Source: UBA8752 sp002172485
GTDB taxonomy: Bacteria; Bacteroidota; Bacteroidia; Flavobacteriales_D; Sanyastnellaceae
Assembly (NCBI GenBank): GCA_042089915.1
Contig: JBELJZ010000006.1
Span: 36,125-100,124, forward strand
Direction: 5' to 3'
DNA: 64,000 nt
Shown: piece after piece, positions 36,351 to 44,096 of the stretch
Numbering within the stretch: the first letter of the stretch is position 1
Layout of the letters: the number at the start of each line of letters is the position of its first letter
Position numbers and translations under genes: made by a program
The notes under the pieces: generated by a model
Told to the model about the DNA's origin: nothing
Database searches by the model: none
The model's input: only the letters and a program-made list of their open reading frames with translations

Positions 36351-36358
36351 CAAAGATA
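36351..36358 (-). promoter_or_regulatory. Promoter -7 element TATCTTTG upstream of thrS
   Basis: An exact TAnnTTTG match on the minus strand, 18 nt before ATG 36332. It predicts a short leader of roughly 12-14 nt for the thrS-infC-rpmI-rplT mRNA, too short for a T-box. The remaining gap up to 36506 shows no gene. Confidence 0.5.
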
Positions 36359-36506
36359 ATCCCGGCCCCGCCGCCCACGGCCCCGCTTCCAAAAGGATGC
36401 CAAAAGGCCGGTTTGAAGGGCGGCCCGACAGACGATGCCCCGGCATTTCCGCATTGTCCAAATGGTGCCGGGATGGTCCCGGCCATTCACCCAAAATGAT
36501 TCGTCC

Positions 36507-37187
36507 ATGACACACTCCCCTCTCCTCCCCTTGGCACTGGCGCTTCTCATGCCGGCCACCCTCTTCGCCGCTCCGCAGGACCTGCGCGACTTTGACACCT
36601 TCATTCACCACATCCGGCAGGAGACCGCGTCGGGCCATCCCGAACGCATCGCGGATTGCTTTGCACCCATGGTCGTCACCGAGTACGGGTGTGAACCGGA
36701 AACCTTCGGCGATGCATTGGCCCCGGATGCACTGCGGTTCGGCTGGAAACAGGTGGGCGCCGACATCGCCCGCTTCGCAGATGGATTTGTCCTCGTCAAT
36801 GTGGATGGCACCATGACCAACCTTCACGCCCGGGCAGCGGGACAATCCCACTACCTCGACATCCTCGGCGACCGGGTGAAACTGCGTCGGGAGGCCGGAT
36901 CCAGCGGTGCGATCATCGCCATGCTGGACCTCGGCACCATTCCCGGCGCCATCGACCCGACGCGGTGGACCGTCACCCGGGACGACGTGCAATGGACTCC
37001 GGTGATCGTTCACGTGCCGGACATGGGCAAAGTGAAGGGGTACATCAGCGAAGATTATGTCCGGCAATCGACCTCCAAGGGCGACCTCAAACTGACCGCG
37101 CGTTATGACGGCAGCCGCTGGGCATTGACCGGTTATGAGCGCATTCGACCCGAGCTCGCGGTCAAGGACGGCGTGCCCACACCTTGA
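36507..37187 (+). CDS. Secreted protein of unknown function with an SH3-like C-terminal segment
   Basis: A 226-residue exported protein. The signal peptide is LLPLALALLMPATLFAA. A helical segment (FDTFIHHIRQETASGHPERI) is followed by a beta-rich part. WTPVIVHVPDMGKVKGYISEDYVRQ resembles the last strands of a bacterial SH3 domain, and KLTARYDGSRWALTGYER a terminal hairpin. Similar small proteins are common in Bacteroidota without a known role. The last 26 bp overlap the convergent thioesterase gene. The start at 36507 matches the signal peptide. Confidence 0.6.
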   Translation: MTHSPLLPLALALLMPATLFAAPQDLRDFDTFIHHIRQETASGHPERIADCFAPMVVTEYGCEPETFGDALAPDALRFGWKQVGADIARFADGFVLVNVDGTMTNLHARAAGQSHYLDILGDRVKLRREAGSSGAIIAMLDLGTIPGAIDPTRWTVTRDDVQWTPVIVHVPDMGKVKGYISEDYVRQSTSKGDLKLTARYDGSRWALTGYERIRPELAVKDGVPTP

Positions 37188-37668
37188 GGTGCCAATGCAC
37201 GGTGGCCTGGGCGCAATGTTCGCCCCGAGCGTCGAACAGCGACGAAGTCAACGCCAATTGCGCGACGCCCTCTTTCTCCAGCACGTCGGACAGTTCTTGG
37301 ACTTCCGGCGTGTTGCGTGGGGCGCGAACAACGCAATCTCCCTTGGGCTTGGCGAGGTAGTCCACTTCTAGGCGAGACATGATGATGCGGTAGTCCTGCA
37401 TTCCCACTTCGAGAAGCATACTGGCGCCCGAGCCGAATTCCAAGGCCGTGGCCATCGCGCAAGCGTGCATGCCACCGAGGTGGTTGCGGTTGGACCGGCG
37501 GTCCGGCAAGGCCACGCTCACCTCATCAGGACCAATGGCCGCGATGCGGATCCGGTGTGGACGGTTGAACGGCAATGCCACCCGCATCAGCCGATCCAAG
37601 GCTTTGGGCTGACCCGCTCTGGCGGCCTGGAGTGCCTGCTCTGCGCGGACTGCCACCCACGCGTTCAC
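37162..37668 (-). CDS. Hotdog-fold DUF4442 / PaaI-like thioesterase
   Basis: A 168-residue protein with the hotdog fold of acyl-CoA thioesterases. Diagnostic stretches are LPDRRSNRNHLGGMHACAMA, where the central helix carries the typical NHLGG...H pattern, and YRIIMSRLEVDYLAKPKGDC. Substrate is unknown; a housekeeping acyl-CoA hydrolase role is possible. The start overlaps the stop of the upstream MazG-like gene as ATGA, so both are co-translated. The 3' end overlaps the convergent secreted-protein gene by 26 bp. Confidence 0.75.
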   Translation of the reverse strand: MNAWVAVRAEQALQAARAGQPKALDRLMRVALPFNRPHRIRIAAIGPDEVSVALPDRRSNRNHLGGMHACAMATALEFGSGASMLLEVGMQDYRIIMSRLEVDYLAKPKGDCVVRAPRNTPEVQELSDVLEKEGVAQLALTSSLFDARGEHCAQATVHWHLKVWARRP

Positions 37669-38087
37669 GACGCGGTGTTTTCAAGGCGCACGCCGGCCTT
37701 GGTCAGCGCACCTGCGATGTCAGGTCGGAAATAATTCGGGCCCTTCATGACTTTGCCGTCCTCGCGGTAAATGGGTTTTCCATCCTCGCCCAGCTTGGAC
37801 ATGTTGGACGCTTGAATGGTCCGGAACACGTCGGCCATCACATCCTGCATGCCGTGGGAGACCATGGTCCCACACAAGATGTACAGCATATCCCCGAGGG
37901 CATCGGCCACCTCCACCATGTCCCCGTCGCGGACAGCCTCGAGGTATTCGTCATTCTCCTCGGCCATCAACTTGTGACGAAGGACCATCTCCTCCGGTGT
38001 GATGGCCACGGTGGGCGCCATCTCGTGGCGCAATCCATAAGTGGAGTGAAACAGGCCCACGGCCTCCGTGCATTCTTTGAGCGTCAT
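37665..38087 (-). CDS. MazG-like nucleoside triphosphate pyrophosphohydrolase
   Basis: A 140-residue all-alpha NTP pyrophosphatase-like protein. The metal-binding EExxE...ExxD pattern appears as LMAEENDEYLEAVRDGDMVEVADALGD in part: EENDEY, then EVADALGDMLYILCGT. Such enzymes hydrolyse non-canonical or excess NTPs to NMP and pyrophosphate. The C-terminal part (FRTIQASNMSKLGEDGKPIY) matches a subgroup annotated as phosphoribosyl-ATP-diphosphatase-like. ATG 38087 begins the conserved helix. It is coupled to the thioesterase gene and diverges from moxR. Confidence 0.8.
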   Translation of the reverse strand: MTLKECTEAVGLFHSTYGLRHEMAPTVAITPEEMVLRHKLMAEENDEYLEAVRDGDMVEVADALGDMLYILCGTMVSHGMQDVMADVFRTIQASNMSKLGEDGKPIYREDGKVMKGPNYFRPDIAGALTKAGVRLENTAS

Positions 38088-38149
38088 GTGGCCAAGATGG
38101 GCAACATCTTTTAACCGGGTCCCACCCTGTGTCGGACCCGACCTCCGGC

Positions 38150-38157
38150 TATTTTTG
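38150..38157 (+). promoter_or_regulatory. Promoter -7 element TATTTTTG upstream of the moxR-bat cluster
   Basis: An exact TAnnTTTG match, 36 nt before ATG 38194. It is the best candidate for the promoter of the long moxR-DUF58-bat transcript. I see no convincing TTTG at -33. Confidence 0.45.
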
Positions 38158-38193
38158 ATCCTGCCAAGACATTTCGGAATCAAACCTTGCCTC

Positions 38194-39231
38194 ATGGACA
38201 CCTTGCCCACAGCCCCGATCGCCAATCCTGCGACCCAAGGCCACCCCGACATCCAGGCCCTCACTGAGCGCATTGCCGCTGCCAGCCGATTCGTCGACCC
38301 GCTTCGCCACGAAGTCGGCAAACGGGTCATTGGTCAGAAAGGCATGGTGGACCACCTTCTGATCGGCCTGCTGGCCGATGGACACGTCCTGCTGGAAGGG
38401 GTGCCGGGCCTCGCCAAGACGCTGGCCATTCAGACGTTAAGCCAAGCGGTCGCAGTGAACTTCAACCGCATTCAGTTCACCCCAGACTTGCTCCCCGCAG
38501 ATGTGGTGGGCACGATGATCTACAACCAGAAGGAAGAAGCCTTCTCCGTGAGTAAAGGGCCCATTTTTGCCCACTTCGTCCTCGCCGATGAAATCAACCG
38601 CGCTCCCGCCAAAGTGCAAAGCGCCCTGCTCGAGGCCATGCAGGAGCGACAGGTGACCATCGGTTCGGAGACCTTCCCCCTGCCCAAACCGTTCCTCGTT
38701 CTGGCCACCCAAAATCCGGTCGAGCAGGAAGGCACCTACCCCCTGCCCGAAGCGCAGGTCGACCGGTTCCTGTTGAAAGTGGTGCTGGACTATCCGACGG
38801 CAGAAGAGGAGCAGCACATCTTGAGGGCGCAAGTCGCCTCGGGGCCCCAGCCCAGCATCCAGTCCGTGGTGAAGCCGGATGAATTGCTCCAAGCCCGCGA
38901 GCTCGTCCGTGAGGTTTACATGGATGAAAAAGTGGAGCGCTACATCGTCCAGTTGGTCAATGCGACCCGCCGTCCCGAAAACCAAGGGCTGGGCCACTTG
39001 AAGCCGCTCATTGGCTTCGGCGCCTCCCCGCGGGCCACCATCGGACTCGCCCTCGCCGGCAAGGCCAAGGCCTTCATGTCGGGCCGGGGATACGTCATTC
39101 CAGAGGACATCCGCAGCGTGGCCATGAGCGTCTTGCGCCACCGCGTGGGGTTGACCTTCGAGGCGGAAGCCGAGGAGATCAGCCAAGAGCAGATCGTCAC
39201 CGAAATCCTCGACCAGGTCCAAGTTCCCTGA
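38194..39231 (+). CDS. moxR: MoxR-family AAA+ ATPase
   Basis: A 345-residue AAA+ ATPase of the MoxR/RavA clade, thought to act as a chaperone for von Willebrand factor (VWA) proteins. Walker A GVPGLAKT is at about 69-76 and Walker B is VLADEINRAP. FLVLATQNPVEQEGTYPLPE (sensor 1) and LIGFGASPRATIGLA (arginine finger/sensor 2) are typical. It is the first gene of an eight-domain cluster with DUF58 and Bat proteins and is followed by the DUF58 gene after 1 bp. The ATG at 38194 is the first good start after the promoter. Confidence 0.94.
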   Translation: MDTLPTAPIANPATQGHPDIQALTERIAAASRFVDPLRHEVGKRVIGQKGMVDHLLIGLLADGHVLLEGVPGLAKTLAIQTLSQAVAVNFNRIQFTPDLLPADVVGTMIYNQKEEAFSVSKGPIFAHFVLADEINRAPAKVQSALLEAMQERQVTIGSETFPLPKPFLVLATQNPVEQEGTYPLPEAQVDRFLLKVVLDYPTAEEEQHILRAQVASGPQPSIQSVVKPDELLQARELVREVYMDEKVERYIVQLVNATRRPENQGLGHLKPLIGFGASPRATIGLALAGKAKAFMSGRGYVIPEDIRSVAMSVLRHRVGLTFEAEAEEISQEQIVTEILDQVQVP

Positions 39232-39232
39232 C

Positions 39233-40099
39233 ATGGAAGCTGCGGAGCTGATTCGCCGTGTTCGGCGCGTGGAATTGCGCGCCCGCGGTTTGAGCCACCA
39301 GATTTTTTCTGGCGAATACCACAGCGCATTCAAAGGGCGCGGCATGGCCTTCAGCGAAAACCGGGCCTACCAGCACGGCGATGAGATCCGCACCATCGAT
39401 TGGAATGTGACCGCCCGGATGCGGTCGCCCTACGTCAAGGTGTTCCAAGAGGAGCGCGAATTGACTGCCATGTTGCTCATCGATGTGAGCGCTTCGGGCC
39501 GCATTGGAAGTCGGGGCAGCACCAAACGGGAATTGGCCGCCGAACTCGCCGCCGTCCTTGCCTTCTCCGCCGGACAGAACAACGACAAGATTGGCGCCCT
39601 CCTCTTCAGCGACCGGGTGGAGCGGTTCATTCCGCCCAAAAAGGGACGCAGCCACATCCTCCGCATTATCCGGGAGATCATCGACCTCGAACCCGAGGGA
39701 ACGGGCACCGACGTCAGGGAGGCCCTCGAGCACTTCAACCGCGCGATGAAGAAGCGGACCATCGCGTTCCTCATTAGCGACCTCCAAGACAGCGGCTTTG
39801 ACGACATCCTGAAGCGGACCGCCCGGAAGCACGACCTCGTGGCCCTCCAACTCCGGGACACCATCGAGGGCCAAGCTACCAAGCTGGGCTGGATTTCAGG
39901 GGTGGACCCAGAATCCGGCACATCGGGGCACATTGCCACCACCTCCCGCCGATGGCGCACCCGCTACGAGCGGGCCATCGCAGCGCACCAAACTGAATTG
40001 GAGACCCTCATGAAGAAGTCCGGCATTGACCATGCCATCCTTCAGACGGGCCAGCCCTACGTGCAACCCCTGATGCAATTGTTTGACCGCCGTGGCTGA
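39233..40099 (+). CDS. DUF58 domain protein with VWA-like fold
   Basis: A 288-residue cytoplasmic protein of the DUF58 family, standard partner of MoxR. The conserved core FSGEYHSAFKGRGMAFSENR followed by YQHGDEIRTIDWNVTAR is the family signature. The C-terminal half is VWA-like, with MLLIDVSASGRIGS giving a DxSxS MIDAS motif. It may deliver substrates or regulators to the Bat complex. The next gene starts within its last codons, so translation is coupled. Confidence 0.92.
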   Translation: MEAAELIRRVRRVELRARGLSHQIFSGEYHSAFKGRGMAFSENRAYQHGDEIRTIDWNVTARMRSPYVKVFQEERELTAMLLIDVSASGRIGSRGSTKRELAAELAAVLAFSAGQNNDKIGALLFSDRVERFIPPKKGRSHILRIIREIIDLEPEGTGTDVREALEHFNRAMKKRTIAFLISDLQDSGFDDILKRTARKHDLVALQLRDTIEGQATKLGWISGVDPESGTSGHIATTSRRWRTRYERAIAAHQTELETLMKKSGIDHAILQTGQPYVQPLMQLFDRRG

Positions 40100-41081
40100 A
40101 CTCCGCATCCTTTCCCTTCTGCTCTTGACCGGCTTCGGAGTGGCGCATGCGCAACGCGGGGAATTCCGCTTGTCGGCGGCCGCGGACAGCGCAGGATTGG
40201 GCGAGGCCGTGACCTTGACGCTCGAATCGGACGAACCTCTCACGGGCGGAACCAGCTGGACGTGGCCGGGTTGGACGGCAGGCGACACCCTCGCTCAAAG
40301 TTGGGAAATCCTGTCCGTGGCCCCTGTGGACAGCATGGCGTCGCCTGAACTGGCTGCTGGACTGCGGCGCACCCAACAGATTGAAGTACTCGCCTGGGAC
40401 ACCGGATTCAAGGTCATCGAGCCCTTGGTTCTGCGCGCTTCCAATGGCGACTCTGCCCTCACGAACCCGGTGCTCATCGAGGTGGGTCTGGTGCCTTTGG
40501 AGGCCAACCCCGCCCCGCGCCCATTGCAAGGTTTCAAGGCTTTTCAGTGGTCGTGGTACGAGCAAGTGGCCCGACGCTGGCCTTGGTGGGTCGCCGCCCT
40601 CATCGCCGCTGCCGCCATTTGGTTTTGGCGCACCCGGAAGCCCCTCGAGCCTGCCACAACCCCAGCGGAATCCGAAGCGCCGGCAGAACCAGGACACATC
40701 ATCGCGTTGCGCATGCTGCAGGCTTTGTTCCGCGAGCAACCTTGGGTGCAGGGCGAGGGAAAAGCCACCCAAAGCCGGTTGTCCGATGCCATTCGCCTTC
40801 ACCTCGACAGCGCATTCGGGGTCAAGTCCATCGAGCGGACCACCACCGAACTCGTCCAGCAACTCCGCAACAGCTCCATTCGCGGTTTGAACGAAGGAGA
40901 CACGGCGTGGCTGGCCGACCTGCTCCAGCGGTCTGACCTCGTCAAGTTTGCGAAGCAGACGCTGCCCGTGGATGCCCATGAGCGCGCAGTACGCGACGCC
41001 CTGCAATGGGTAGAGCGCACCCAGCCCGCACCCGAAGGAGGGGCGGAATCCAACACCGAAGCCCCAGATGGACATGGCTGA
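40092..41081 (+). CDS. Membrane protein of the bat cluster (BatD-like N-terminal segment, one internal helix)
   Basis: A 329-residue envelope protein. A signal peptide (LRILSLLLLTGFGVAHAQ) leads to a periplasmic beta-rich domain (FRLSAAADSAGLGEAVTLTL), a transmembrane helix (WPWWVAALIAAAAIWFW, about 175-191) and a cytoplasmic helical domain ending LAKFAK-like (RSDLVKFAKQTLPVDAHERA). This layout resembles BatD and is the usual occupant of this slot between DUF58 and batA. Start codon: GTG 40092 overlaps the DUF58 stop and gives the signal peptide; an in-frame TTG at 40083 is possible. Function is presumably in the Bat complex. Confidence 0.7.
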   Translation: MAELRILSLLLLTGFGVAHAQRGEFRLSAAADSAGLGEAVTLTLESDEPLTGGTSWTWPGWTAGDTLAQSWEILSVAPVDSMASPELAAGLRRTQQIEVLAWDTGFKVIEPLVLRASNGDSALTNPVLIEVGLVPLEANPAPRPLQGFKAFQWSWYEQVARRWPWWVAALIAAAAIWFWRTRKPLEPATTPAESEAPAEPGHIIALRMLQALFREQPWVQGEGKATQSRLSDAIRLHLDSAFGVKSIERTTTELVQQLRNSSIRGLNEGDTAWLADLLQRSDLVKFAKQTLPVDAHERAVRDALQWVERTQPAPEGGAESNTEAPDGHG

Positions 41082-42168
41082 CCGGAAGGGATGGACTGCG
41101 CAGGCGCCCCGCTGGCGCCAGGCCGCTGTGCAAGGCGCGGCTTGGATGGTGCTCCTCGGTACCCTAGTATTCGCGTCCCGCCGATGGGAATGGGCCTCCC
41201 CACAATCCTTGGGATGGGGCGCGACCGTGATGGCTTGGAGCCTGTGGAAGGTGGCACAGCCCTACGCCATTCCCGCGTTCCGCATCAACCTGCGACACCT
41301 CGACCTGACTCCTCCGCGGAGAGACCAATGGATTCCCTTGGTCCCCGACCTGCTGAGGACCATGGCGCTCGGCATGATCGTGGCGGTGCTCGCCCGACCT
41401 CAAAGCTCCTCCAGTGTGGAGAACATGACCCGCGAGGGAATTGACATTGTCATGGCCATGGATGCTTCAGCCAGCATGCTGAGCAAGGACTTCCGCCCCA
41501 ACCGCCTCGAAGCCGCCAAAGAGGTCGCCAAGGATTTTGTGGAGGACCGGCCCTTTGATCGGGTCGGCGTCGTGGTCTACGAAGGAGAAAGCTTCACCCA
41601 GGTCCCCTTGACCACGGACCACCGGGTGGTCATGGATGGCATCGACGCCCTGGAAACCGGGCGGGTTGAAGGTGGCACCGCGATTGGCATGGGGCTCGCC
41701 ACCGCCGTCAATCGGTTGCGCAAGAGCGACGCCAAAAGCAAGGTGGTCATCCTCATCACGGATGGCGAGAACAACCGCGGTCAAATTGAGCCCTTGGACG
41801 CGGCCCAGTTGGCCAAGCTGGAATCCGTCCGGGTCTACACGGTGGGCGTCGGCACCATTGGCAAGGCCAAAAGTCCGGTCCGACAGCGCCCGGATGGCAG
41901 CTACATCTACGACTGGGTGGAGGTCAACATCGATGAAAGCACCCTGAAAGGCATTGCGGAGCAGACTGGAGGTCGCTACTTCCGAGCCACGAGCGGGGAA
42001 AAACTGCAAGAGATCTACACCGAGATCGACACGTTGGAAAAGACCCGATTCAACGTGTTCCGGTATAACAAGAAAACCGAGGAGTACGCGCTCTTCGGTT
42101 GGATGGCCCTGTTCCTCCTGGGAGCGGAAGCCGTGATGCGCCACCTGTTCATCCGCACGCTGCCATGA
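41068..42168 (+). CDS. batA: BatA, VWA-domain inner-membrane protein
   Basis: A 366-residue membrane protein with N-terminal helices (GAAWMVLLGTLVFAS and a later LRTMALGMIVAVLA), a VWA domain and a C-terminal helix (ALFGWMALFLLGAEAVM). The MIDAS motif DASAS (D132, S134, S136) and the later VVILITDGENN are intact, so it should bind metal and a protein ligand. BatA is linked to aerotolerance and stress resistance in Bacteroides; the molecular role is unresolved. The ATG at 41068 overlaps the preceding gene by 14 bp. The stop overlaps the BatB-BatC start as ATGA. Confidence 0.9.
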   Translation: MDMADRKGWTAQAPRWRQAAVQGAAWMVLLGTLVFASRRWEWASPQSLGWGATVMAWSLWKVAQPYAIPAFRINLRHLDLTPPRRDQWIPLVPDLLRTMALGMIVAVLARPQSSSSVENMTREGIDIVMAMDASASMLSKDFRPNRLEAAKEVAKDFVEDRPFDRVGVVVYEGESFTQVPLTTDHRVVMDGIDALETGRVEGGTAIGMGLATAVNRLRKSDAKSKVVILITDGENNRGQIEPLDAAQLAKLESVRVYTVGVGTIGKAKSPVRQRPDGSYIYDWVEVNIDESTLKGIAEQTGGRYFRATSGEKLQEIYTEIDTLEKTRFNVFRYNKKTEEYALFGWMALFLLGAEAVMRHLFIRTLP

Positions 42169-44096
42169 CGAACAGGAGCTACAAGGTCTTCGCCCACATC
42201 ACGGGCCTGATCCTCTTCGAAGGGGCTTTCTGGCTGGCCGTCGTCGGAATGGCTGTGCTCCTTCGGAAGGTGGCGCCCCAACTCGATGTGCACGCCGCAC
42301 ATGCCTGGCCGGCCTTGTTGGTCGCGCCGGTGGGACTGCTCCTCTTTGCAGCCCATTATCGGTGGAAGCAGAAACGCATGGCCGAAGCGGCTGACCTCGA
42401 GCTGAGCGTTTCCCTGTGGCCGGATGCACGGCCCCAAAGACAGGTCTGGAAATTTCTGGTTTGGCGCACTGCAATCGCCATGTTGGCCATGGGCATCATC
42501 GACCCCAAATGGGGCACCCGCATGGAAGAAGTCGAAACGGAAGGGGTGGACATCATGGTGGCCCTCGACGTGAGCAAATCCATGTGGACCGAAGACGTTG
42601 GCATGGCCCGCCTTGACCTCGCCAAGCGGACCATTGAACGCCTTGTCCAACAGCTCGACGGAGACCGCATTGGCCTCGTCGTCTTCGCCGGTGATGCTTA
42701 TGTCCAAGCTCCACTGACCCTCGACCTCGCCGCTGTCAAGCTCTTCTTGGACGCCACCACACCAGACGCGATTCCCCTTCAAGGAACGGCTGTGGGGCGC
42801 GCCATTGCCCTGTGCAGTGACTCCTTCGATTCCGAAAGTGAAGCCAGCCGGGTCATTCTCGTCATCACCGACGGAGAGAACCACGAGGACGATGCACTCG
42901 CTCGGGCCACGGCTGCGGTGGGGCAAGGCATTCAAGTGCATGCCGTCGGTTTGGCGTCAGAGGGCGGCGGTCCGATTCCCAACTACGACCGCTACGGCCG
43001 CCAGCAAGGCTACAAATCCGACGAGTCTGGCCAGCCCATCGTCTCCACCTTGGACGAACGGCTTCTGGTCGCCATGGCAGAAGCGGGACAAGGCACCTAT
43101 GTCCGGGCCATGCAAGGATTTGTGGACCTCGATCCATTCCTCTCTTCTTTGGACGGCCTGGAACAGGGCCAGGGTAGCACGGTCTCCTACACGGACTACC
43201 AACATCAATTCCCCCTGTTCTTCATGGTGGGGCTCGTCCTGCTTCTGGTGGAAGGTGTCTGGCCTACCCGGAAAACGGCTTTGTGGATGGCCACCCTGCT
43301 CCTTCCGTTGCTTCTGTCTTCCGAAGGGGCGGCCCAGGACAACCGACGCGGAACAAAAGACTGGGCTGTGGAAGGAACCGAAGCCATGCGCAGCCGGGAT
43401 TTTGCAGCCGCTGACAGTTTGTTTGCAGGCGCTGGCGGATGGGAGGGTGCCCGCCCCGGACAGTTGGACTTGAACCGAGGCTTGGCCCAAGCGTCACAGG
43501 GCAAAGCCGAGGATGCCTTGCGCAGCTTTCAGCGGGCTACAGCCGCGTCAGACGACCCGGTTTTGAAAGCGGATGCGTGGAACAATGTGGGCAACGTGCT
43601 GCTCGGCGGTGAGGATGCTGAAGGGGCCATTCAGGCCTATCAACAGGCCCTTCGCCTGGATCCATCCGACGCGGACACCCGCTACAATTTGAGCTTGGCC
43701 TATGCCATGCGTCAGGAACAACAGGAGCAGGAGCAAAATCAGGAGCAGCAGGACGGCGAGCAGGACCAGCAACAGGACGGCGAGCAGGACCAGCAGCAGG
43801 ACGGCGAGCAGGACGGCGAGCAGGACCAGCAACAGGACGGCGAACAGGACCAGCGGCAGGACGGCGAGCAGGACCAGCAGCAGGACGGCGAACAGGACCA
43901 GCAGCAGGACAGCGAGCAGGACCAGCAGCAAGAACCTTCCCCAAAGCCAACGGAAGGCCAAATTCAGCCAGAGGAAGCCCAGCGCATTCTGGACCTCCTC
44001 GAACGGAACGAAGCCACGTTGCGTGCCAAATTGCAGGCACAAGAGAATGCCAAACGCCAGAAGGCCAACCGGCAGAAGATTGAAAAAGACTGGTGA
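42165..44096 (+). CDS. BatB-BatC fusion (VWA membrane protein joined to TPR protein with Gln/Asp/Glu repeat)
   Basis: A 643-residue single reading frame combining two proteins that are usually separate. Residues 1-365 are BatB: N-terminal helices, a VWA domain with MIDAS DVSKS (D135, S137, S139), VILVITDGENH, and a helix near FPLFFMVGLVLLLVEGVW. Residues from about 372 are BatC: a second hydrophobic stretch (MATLLLPLLLSSEGAAQ) that looks like the old signal peptide, TPR repeats (WNNVGNVLLGGEDAEGAIQA and DPSDADTRYNLSLAYAM), a low-complexity tract of DGEQDQQQ units at about 515-592, and a charged C-terminal helix. No stop or frameshift separates the halves. It is coupled to batA (ATGA) and to the next gene (TGATG). 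Confidence 0.88.
   Translation: MTNRSYKVFAHITGLILFEGAFWLAVVGMAVLLRKVAPQLDVHAAHAWPALLVAPVGLLLFAAHYRWKQKRMAEAADLELSVSLWPDARPQRQVWKFLVWRTAIAMLAMGIIDPKWGTRMEEVETEGVDIMVALDVSKSMWTEDVGMARLDLAKRTIERLVQQLDGDRIGLVVFAGDAYVQAPLTLDLAAVKLFLDATTPDAIPLQGTAVGRAIALCSDSFDSESEASRVILVITDGENHEDDALARATAAVGQGIQVHAVGLASEGGGPIPNYDRYGRQQGYKSDESGQPIVSTLDERLLVAMAEAGQGTYVRAMQGFVDLDPFLSSLDGLEQGQGSTVSYTDYQHQFPLFFMVGLVLLLVEGVWPTRKTALWMATLLLPLLLSSEGAAQDNRRGTKDWAVEGTEAMRSRDFAAADSLFAGAGGWEGARPGQLDLNRGLAQASQGKAEDALRSFQRATAASDDPVLKADAWNNVGNVLLGGEDAEGAIQAYQQALRLDPSDADTRYNLSLAYAMRQEQQEQEQNQEQQDGEQDQQQDGEQDQQQDGEQDGEQDQQQDGEQDQRQDGEQDQQQDGEQDQQQDSEQDQQQEPSPKPTEGQIQPEEAQRILDLLERNEATLRAKLQAQENAKRQKANRQKIEKDW
43735..43938 (+). repeat. 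In-frame tandem repeat encoding (DGEQDQQQ)n in the BatC part
   Basis: About 200 bp of imperfect tandem copies of a 24-bp unit (GACGGCGAGCAGGACCAGCA plus CAG), with some shortened units of 12 bp. All unit lengths are multiples of three, so the frame is kept. Near-identity of neighbouring copies suggests recent expansion or contraction by slippage. Confidence 0.9.

Noticed and set aside
36333..36506. T-box riboswitch before thrS
   Set aside because: The promoter-like TATCTTTG is only 18 nt from the thrS ATG, too close for a T-box, and no T-box bulge or terminator is visible.
43735..43938. Regular short repeats resembling a CRISPR array
   Set aside because: Units are contiguous without unique spacers, keep the reading frame and encode DGEQDQQQ within the BatB-BatC protein.
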